Shown here one piece after another: positions 12,479-21,700 of a DNA stretch of 64,000 bases. The stretch is from Onthophagus taurus (lineage: Eukaryota > Arthropoda > Insecta > Coleoptera > Scarabaeidae). The DNA is taken from NCBI RefSeq assembly GCF_036711975.1, contig NC_091971.1, forward strand, positions 21,893,501-21,957,500, in the 5' to 3' direction. The number at the start of each line of letters is the position of its first letter. Position 1 is the stretch's first letter. Both the position numbers and the translations under genes were made by a program. A model generated the notes under the pieces. It was not told where the DNA came from. It did no database searches and worked only from the letters and a program-made list of their open reading frames with translations.

Positions 12479-13769
12479 GACATGGGGTTTGTCACCCAAA
12501 ATGCCCTCTGGATTTATACGGCTGTAATCCGATCTATGCTTACATATGGTGCAGTAGTATGGTGGTCAAAGACCTTACAGTCTACATCCACTGCTGCACT
12601 TAATAAAGTACAGAGACTTGCGTGTTTGTATGTTACAGGTGCGCTGCGGACTACCCTAACTGCAGCCATGGAAAACATGTTGAACTTAATACCACTTCAT
12701 CTGTTCGTTCAAGAGGTGGCACTGGTGACCATGTTACGACTGCGAGCAGCAGAAATTCTAATGGGTGAGAGATGTAGTAAAAATGCCATTCTCTGGAATG
12801 AAATGGTGGTCACCAATTCTGGAATGTATAACTAACTTTACACCCCTACTACATATTTTTACGACAAAATATCTCACCCACCCAAGTTCCACAGAAGTAA
12901 AGGTAAAAAAACAGCCTTAAAATCTACACTGATGGTTCAAGGAGACGGGAAGGAGCTGGAGCCGGAGTCTTCTCGTACGATCTCCGACTTCACGTATCTG
13001 AACCTCTAGGTAAAAGTACCAGTTATTGTCAGACCCAACTTGGTAGGTAAGACTTTTACAATTTACACTGACAGTAGACAAGCTATTTTAGCCCTGAGTA
13101 GAATAACAACTACCTCAGGGCTTGTTATGGGTTTTCATCTGACATTGGAGAAGGCCGCAGTGCATAACTGTGTTATACTTCAATGAACAAAAGGACACTC
13201 GACTTGTTCAGGTAACAAGCACGCTGATAGGCTTGCTAGAAGGGCTGCCAAGCGAGCGCCATGTTCGTCTGAACCGATAATCGCTCCATCCTTGTTAACT
13301 AAGATTGAGATAAATTAAGATTTTACCCACAAAAAGTGTATGAACTGGTGGGATAGGGTTAAGGGCTGCCATCTGTTTAAGGAAGTATTACATTATCCTT
13401 CAGCAGAGGCAGCCTTGTCTTTCGTAAGGCTTGGTAGAAACGCTCTACGAACCGTAACGTGACTCGTCACTTGTCACTGTAAGCTAAACAAGCATCTTTA
13501 TAACCTTAAGCTTGCTGTTAGTCCTCTCTGTCGCCTCTGTGAAGAGAGCAAGGAGACGGTTCGACACATATTGTGTGAATGCCCCACTCTGCAAGACCTC
13601 AGAATGAGAGACTTCGGAGAGGAATGGCCGACCACAGATGGCATCAGGAACACACCACTGAGCTGTATCCTAGCCTACGGAAATTTCTTAGGCTGGTTGA
13701 TGTAGCCGGAGAGAGTGCAGGAGGATGTACAAGGGGCCCGTTGGGGCCTAGATGCTGTATGCGGAAGCA

Positions 13770-14815
13770 TACCCTCCCCTTTCCTACATACATACGCCTT
13801 CGAGAAGTACCTTTTACAGAATTGTGAATAATTTCACTAACACTGGAAATATGGAATCAAGAAACAGAACTCGACGAGCAACTGTAACTACGGAAGTAAA
13901 GGAAATTGCGGTATTAGCTAGCGTTGAAGTAAATCCTCAAGTTAGCACTCGACGACTTGCAATTGACGCCGGAATATCGAAGACCAGCATTTTAAGAATA
14001 TTAAAGCGCAACAAGTATCACCCATACCACATTTCATTGCATCAACAGCTTTATGGAGGTGATTTTGAAAATCGATTAATATTTTGTCAATGGGCATAAG
14101 AACGAATGCCGACGTCAATTTCTTTGGTAACGTGCTATTTTCGGATGAGTCTACTTTTACAAACAAAGGACAAGTCAATAGACATAACATGCATTATTGG
14201 AGCGTCGAAAATCCGAGATGGTTGCGTGAAGTAGAACATCAACGACCTTGGTCAGTTAATGTTTGGTGTGGCATAATTGGTGATAAATTGATCGGTCCAT
14301 ACTTTATTGGTGGTATGCTGAATGGGGAGAAGTAAAGAGCGAATAAGAAATGCATGCAGAAATAGTAGCCAAGAAAACCTTTTAAGATTTAAAGACAGTT
14401 TTAGTAGAAGGGTTAATAAATGTATTGAAGTGGGTGGGGAAATATTTGAACATTTATTATAAATTTTATACTTGTTGATTAAGTATAGTTTAATCATTTT
14501 TTTATAAACAAACAATATTTAAAACTATTTGAATAAAAAATTATTTAGATTTTGTCTACAAAAGATGTTTCGCCGTCGTAATGGTAAAACCACACGGTAA
14601 TTTTTTCAGATTTTGCAATCAAAAACATAGAGTGCTATTTAAAACATTGGTCGTGACCTTCATATGACCTTGAAAATAAAGTCAATGTGAAAAATGTTAT
14701 TGTCATATGGTTTCCCCTTTCGCACAGAACAACTTTTATTTGGTTCATTTTTATGTAAAATGAACCGTTTTCGAGATAATCGCTTGTGCCACGTTAAATG
14801 GACCACCCTGTATAA
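13770..14815 (+). mobile_element. Mariner-like element with DUF4817-type transposase, broken
   Basis: The N-terminal helix-turn-helix part (about 13780-14099) ends in the family-typical KYHPYHISLHQQLYGGDFEN. A frameshift near 14090 leads into the catalytic part, with NVLFSDESTFTNKGQVNRHN and WSVNVWCGIIGDKLIGPYFI (14110-14335). After MLNGE an internal deletion joins directly to the C-terminus (about 14338-14462: RIRNACRNSSQENLLRF, then a CIEVGGEIFEHLL end). A terminal repeat ends in GGACCACCCTGTATA near 14800-14814. The left terminal repeat is lost where the element meets the upstream LINE. Confidence 0.8.
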
Positions 14816-14819
14816 ATAT

Positions 14820-15770
14820 AAAACAAAAAACTGAATTTTGTCTTCTTGAATAATGAAAAATGTGATACAAATTGACTTCACAACATGGTATAACAAAATT
14901 CCCTGGTAATCTTACTAACTGTTAACAACTTTACAACAATTTGTTGTTAATTGAAGATAAAACTTTATAAACAAAATAGTTATTAAATGATAATCACTAT
15001 TAATTTTTAATTCATGTAGAAAAACTAGACACAGTTCAATGATTAACCTTTCTATGCTATAAAAATAACATCGTGCGTCAAAGTTAAAAATTAAACATAA
15101 AAACCAATTTAACATTCATTTAATTTATATGCACTGATTATTTAAGGTCATTTACTTTTTTTGTCGTGCATCGTATATATTAACATTTCAAAGAATTAAA
15201 AACAATCTTATTATAATTATCATATTGTAATTACGGTATAAATTGAACAAATGCAATAATCAACACAAAAACTCGAATCATCATAATCATCTATCAAAAT
15301 TAAAACGATAATTTTTATTTTCTATGTTTTGTTCAAAAACTTTTCTTCTTACCTATACAACCAAATTTTCCCCCACGCATACGTTCATAAAACACAACAC
15401 ATTTAATTTAAACCGTTCGGTACAAAGTCCAATTAATCAACATCGATTATAACGTTTAGTAAATTCCTCGACACACGTCTAAAGCAGACAATTGTGCCGT
15501 TTCAATTCACACTTTAAATTTAAACCGAAACGATAAGCAACAAAAAACTGATAGCAGTCCGTTTTTTTGAACGTCTTTATAACAAAACGAGGTCGGTAAA
15601 GTAGAACCGCGTGTTTACTCACGTCACCGATTTTGACAGATAACCTAACCTAGTTTTATCAAAACGATTATAACCACGGTATTTTCGTTTAAAAGATTAA
15701 AAGCCGGAATGCAGTGAGGTTAAGAAACACTAATTGAGTGATATATTAAAACGGTGTGAATTTTTAGTGA
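14820..15770. other. Upstream region of PPP1R11; no other gene seen
   Basis: AT-rich sequence without recognised repeats or exons. The segment just upstream of 15772 should contain the PPP1R11 promoter and 5' leader, but no clear TATA box stands out. Confidence 0.45.
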
Positions 15771-15771
15771 A

Positions 15772-18700
15772 ATGGCCGAACCATCGCAACCAAATCAACA
15801 GGATATATCAGCGGGTACTTCCACTACGGTGACTACTTTGGTAGAGGAGGAAAGTGAGGTAAAATAACTTACTTATGTGAAAATAGGGTTGCGTAAGCGC
15901 ATTTTACACTATCAATATGATGATTATAATCACAGTTTTAAGTTCGCGGCGAGATGTTGTTTCGCAGCGCGTTAAAAACTAATTTTTTAGTTATTAAACG
16001 TTCCGTGTCGAATATCGCACCTTTAAATGGGATTAGAGTAATTGATTTGACGAGAATCGTCGCGGGACCCTTTTGCACTCAAATCTTGGGCGATTTGGGC
16101 GCGGATGTTATTAAAATTGAACGACCAGGGAGTGGAGATGAAGCTCGAAAATGGGGCCCGCCGTTTATTAAAGATTCCAAAGAAAGTTGTTATTTTATTT
16201 CATTAAATAGAAACAAAAGAAGCGTTTGTGTTAATCTAAAATCAACGTTGGGGCAACAAATTATTTATGATTTATCAAAAAAGGCGGATGTTTTAGTTGA
16301 AAATTATGTTCCAGGTAATTTAGATGGTTTGAAGTTGGGTTATAATGATTTAAAGGAAATTTCTCCTCATTTGATTTATTGTTCAATCACGGGATATGGT
16401 TCGGAGGGGCCTTATTCTAATAAACCAGGTTATGATGTGATAGCAGCTTCTTTGGGTGGGTTTTTACATATAACTGGACCAGAAAATGGGGAGCCTATAA
16501 AAGCTGGAGTTGCTGTAACTGATATAGCAACGGGGTTATATGCTCATGGTGCTATAATTGCAGCTTTATTTCAAAGAGAAAAAACGGGGATTGGAATGAA
16601 AATTGACGCAAATTTATTATCAACTCAATTAGCTTCTTTAATTAATATTGGTTCAAATTATTTAAACGCAGGAAAAGAAGCGAAAAAATGGGGTACAGCC
16701 CATGAAAGTATCGTTCCATATGAATCATTCCCAACAAAAGATGGTTACTTTACAATTTGTACTGGCTCTGATCTTCAATTTAAAGATTTATGTTTAAAAA
16801 TGAATTTAAATCATTTATATGAATCAGAAGAATATAAAACGAATATATTAAGAGTACAAAATAGAAGGAAATTAATTCCTTTATTAAAAAATGTTTTTGT
16901 ACAAAAAACCAATAAAGAATGGGAAATTATTTTTGAAAATGCCGAATTTGTTTGTGGTCCGGTTAATACAATAAAAGAAGCGTTTGATGATGTTCATGTT
17001 AAACATACTAAAATTGTAAAAGAATTAAATCATTCGACTGTGGGGAGTATTAAAGTGGTTGGACCTCCTGTAAAGTACAATAATACTGTTGGTGAGATAA
17101 GATTACCCCCACCTACATTGGGAGAACACACAGATAACGTTTTGAGGGACCTTTTGGGATATGATGAAGATAAAATTAAAACTTTACGACGAGATAAAGT
17201 TGTACAATAAAGCATTTTTTAATTATTAAGATTATCATTGAATTTTAACCTGGGTTTTATCTCATTTTATATAATCGTTTTTGTCTGGAAATGTGTAATC
17301 ATGTTTTATTTACAATTTGTTTGGGTATATGAGCTAATTTTATAAAATACATAATAAAAAATTATTGGTTTTTATTCTTAAATCCTTTATAATAATTTTT
17401 TTTTCTTAATTTAGATTGATGTACCAACCGTAACTGTAAAATTAAAGAAGCCAAGAACTGACAGAAAAGTGCAATGGACCACTGAAACGATTGATAACGA
17501 AGAAATGAACAAGAAAAAATCAAAATGTAATAATTACAAGTATTACTAGTATTAGTTCTAGTTTTAATTATTATTCAGCGCTTTGCGCGATGTCGTATGA
17601 TGTTGAACTAAAACTAGAACTAACACTAGACCTACAACTAGAAACATTCGAGTTTAACCATTTTAAGCCACAGCTTAAGGAGTCATACAGCTAAACCCAA
17701 ATGTTTCTAGATCTAGAGTTAGCTGTAGCGATAGTGTTCTAGTTTTGGTCGATCTGTGCGTCTTTTGACGTTTAGACATAGTTGTAATTCTTATTCAGCG
17801 TTATATTGTTATATATTTCCATTGAACTAAAACTAGACCCAGAACTAGAAACATTCGGGTTTAGCCATACGTAGGGTTCGCAAAAAACCGGAATATTTCA
17901 AAAACCGCTTTTTCGATTAATTAATAATGACAAACAGTCATTATTAATTAATTGAGTAATTAATAAGTAATTCAGTTGTTGTATAGTTCCCAAATCTTTG
18001 TATAAATTTTCAATTGTTAATGTCTTAATTTTTGTGGCTTCAAACATCTTTAATTCTTTTTTAAAGTTATTTCCAAACTCGGTCTCTCTGTCTTTTTCTG
18101 TATCCTGCAACAATTCTGAGACCGTTTCTTGCATCTCCTGAAACAAAGATGTTCCTGTAGTTGCAGATTTTATTACTTCTTCAATTGCATCAACTTCCTT
18201 CTCGATACCTTCGTTATTTGAAACTTTAAATAATCTTTCCGCCAAAGAAGATGCTAACGCATATGTCGAGCTTTTCGCGGAATATGACATTTCCAAAGAT
18301 TTGTCCCCTTGTGGGAGCGATCCGCTATGTAAAAATTTATATAACGTACTTAAATGTATGTATCTCCTTTCTAAAATTCTTTTTTTAAATGAGTGATACA
18401 TTTTTTTTCCAAATTTACTATCGTTTTGCTTTAATTTATTAAGTAAAAATATTATAACACCCTCTGCCTTTAATAAACTTTCAAACAGTTCTGTAACTGC
18501 CAATTCCACAGGTTTCAATATATCAATTAAATTAATTAAAATCCATTTCAATGTACAGGGTGTCCAAATTTCGATGGGTTTACAGGGTATCTCAGTTATT
18601 ATGAAAGATAGAAAGTTGCAGCTTTCGCGAACCTGAGCTACTTTTTTGTGAAACTTACAGTGGCGCAAACCAAATTTTCATAGCCCTCGTCGTTTTTGAT

Positions 18701-21700
18701 ATACAGGGAGTGTTTCAAAATTTACGATTTTCAGACACCTCCTGTATCTCGGCTAGCCGTAAACGTAAAAACGGGTTCTAATACATTTTTTCACGTAGAA
18801 TCCAATGGTGCACGTAGAATTTTTCTAGTCGTCACGGTTTTTGAGTTATAAAGAGTTAAGTATTTTAGAAGTTGAGTATTCAGTATTTGAGTTGTGTTTA
18901 TAACTCAAAAACCGTAGTGACTAGACAAATTCTACGTGCACCATTGGATTCCACATGAAAAAATCTATTAGAACCCGTTTTTACTTTTTTACCAAGTTTC
19001 CGGATACCCGAGATACAGGAGGTGTTTGAAAATCATAAATTTCAAACACTCCCTGTATATCAAAAACGACGAGGGCTATGAAAATTTGGTTTGCGCCATT
19101 GTAAGTTTCACAAAAAAGTAGCTCAGGTTCGCGAAAGCCGCAACTTTCTATCTTTCATAATAACTGAGATACCCTGCAAACCCATCGAAATTTGGACATC
19201 CTGTACAAATCACTTTGTCCGATTTCTTCTAATGCTTTGTTTATGCATTGTCTTTTATGTGAATGAATCTTTCCATCATTGGTATAAGTGAATTTTATCT
19301 AGTTTTACAATCTAGTAACAGGGATAGTGTTTTGCCTTCTTTTTCAAAAACATATCGTTGCAGTATGTCGTTCCTAACTGGCGATTTTCTGAAAAATTTT
19401 ACTATCTGGCGCACATTTTGCAAAATGTTCTCTACATCTTTATCTTCCAAACTGTACTCATTATTGTTTTTATTGTTATCATCTCGAAACGATAACCTGT
19501 TTCTTCATCCTCACTTTCTTCATCCGAAAATTCTTGTGCTAGGCTGGTACTATCACATTTTTTATAAAAGGTATCCATTACAGTTAAATGAATTGCGTGG
19601 TTTAGGCAAAATTGATTTTCAACGCCATTCAACTGTGAATATTTTTTCATAACACTGGCGCCATCTTGAGTTGAAGCCAAAATATGAGTATTTAGCGTAA
19701 TATCATATTCGTTTAATTTTCTTTCAACTAATACCTGCACTTGATGGGCATTGCAAGAACCCTTTATTGAAATAAGGCCTAACTTATAACTTTCTTCCAT
19801 TGTGTGCAGTGTTATATTTAAATATATTTGTGAATTGCAATTAGTACACTCATCGATTGTAATGGAAAACCGTATGCCAGATTTTGTGAATTTTTTTAAG
19901 TAACCTTTAATACTTTTCTTTTTCTCATTACTGAAATTCACAATTAGGTTCTTACTGTATTTTCGCTTTTTGGCATGTCATAACCTCGTTTTGTTATGAA
20001 TTCCCGAATTGCAGCAAACCGTGTTAAAGCATTAATAGAAAAGCCATCGTAAGCAGCACACTTGGCTAACAATTCTGCCATGGATTCTCTTTGAATGAAA
20101 TTCGCCATGTTAGAAGATTCATTTCAGAAGGTTCGTCATCATCAATATTTTGTTTAATACCGATTTTGTGTTTTGTTTTTAAATGACTTGCTAAAGCTGA
20201 TTTAAAAATTGCGTAACATTTCGAACATTTTCCACACACCTGATTTTTTTTGTCCATATTTCAGCTAAAATACAAATAAATTTACATACATTTCATTTGA
20301 ATATAAAACTGAAAAGAATACCCGTGTAAAATTTAAACTTAATCAACACCTTTAACGTAGTATAAACACTTTTACACTTTTAGTATAAAACCACAACTTC
20401 GTAACGAAACGCCATGGGGCGAAATGCGCGCAACACATACCATTCCATAAAAATTGGCGATTCCCGATCGTTTTTATCGAACAGTTAAAAAGGCTTCAAT
20501 TAACCGGTTTTCGGTTAAATTAAAATTTGTTAAAAAAACCGGTTAACCGATTTTGCAAACCCTAGCCATACGTCTCTTAAGATGGCGAAACCCAAATATT
20601 TCTAGTTCTAAGTTTAGTGTTAGTTCTAGTGCTACTGTTAGTTTTAGTTGTTATTCAGCATTAGATTGTTGTATATTTTTTTTTAACTAAAAGTAGAACT
20701 AACCCGTCTACTAAGCCATCTTAACCCATTTGTTCCCACTGCAAAAATTTTTAGAGAAAGCCAAGAACATTCGTTAAAACTATTGAAAAAGATCTAAAAC
20801 TGACATACGAACCTGTTTTTTTTAAATTTTAATCGTCAATACAATTACTCTCAGTAAATTTTTGTATAGAGGTTGTTCTAAGAGTGCTATACTCAAATAT
20901 TAATTTTAATTTGCGCTTTGAATTGCAAAAATCGGTCATTTTTCGATTTTAAAATCTATGGATGGAATCTATGGCTAACTTCACAACCGTAACCCGTAAG
21001 GGCATGTACTCAAATGTTTACATTGGGAACATGATGACGTTATAGGATATGTGCAATTTATCAGTCCAAATAATGATTCCACGTTATTTCTTATGAAAAT
21101 ATACTGGGTGTCACATAAAAAACGCTCCAAGCTGTAACTCTGTCATTTACATTCCGATTTTCATGCTGCAAATAAATTTTGTTCCAACGCCATTTTTAAT
21201 TTCAAGCGATTATCAACTACTGTTTTTCAAATTGCTCCGCATATTTTTCTGCAAGTAAGGCCTAGATGTTTGGGAAAAAAATCCTTATAGGCAAAGTGGG
21301 CAAGAGAAATAGCTGGAAATTATTTTAAAGTTCGTAATTCGACCGCTAGAGTACGTAACTGCCACAGAAAAACAAAATTCCTGCTATCTCAGAAAGTTAG
21401 ACGATGAGCTATAACTTTGACAATATCATTTACTAACTTGGATAATACCACATCGCTTTTGTTTTGCTATATTTCTCATATCTGTCATAATTAGGGAGGG
21501 GGAGGCCAATGCGTTTTCAAATGTTTACATTTTAATATCTCCTGGACCATTCAACCGATTTGAATATTTTTGGTCTTATTTGAAACAGCATTTTATGCTC
21601 TTTTAAAACATATTTTCAGTAAGACCGTTTGGTTTAAAACAAATAAGCTAGAGGGCATTATCTGCAGCGATTACATATTCTATTAGTGAAAACCGCATGT

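Larger units (their letters stand above)
11013..13770 (+). mobile_element. R1/I-group LINE with RNase H, 5'-truncated and broken
   Basis: Pieces run in family order. The endonuclease C-terminus (11013-11528) contains GQSIIDITLAS and MSDHRWI. The RT start (about 11790-11975) reads INSFSPFKTLGLDGIIPALL across a frameshift. The RT C-terminus (12482-12835) contains WIYTAVIRSMLTYGAVVWW. An RNase H domain (about 12925-13300) shows KIYTDGSR, TIYTDSRQAILAL and NKHADRLAR. A terminal Cys-His knuckle follows at 13525-13600 (CRLCEESKETVRHILCECP). RNase H after RT is seen in I- and LOA-like clades; the exact clade is not settled. The middle of the RT is replaced by an unrelated insertion (11976-12478). 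Confidence 0.8.

Noticed and set aside
17898..18668. A single 256-residue protein on the minus strand
   Set aside because: Its first 34 residues come from the palindromic MITE arm; the rest is the decayed hAT transposase, so it is not a natural protein.
19091..19291. Plus-strand open frame beginning with the same residues as the minus-strand one at 18668
   Set aside because: The identity comes from the inverted MITE arms being read from both sides; it is not a duplicated gene.
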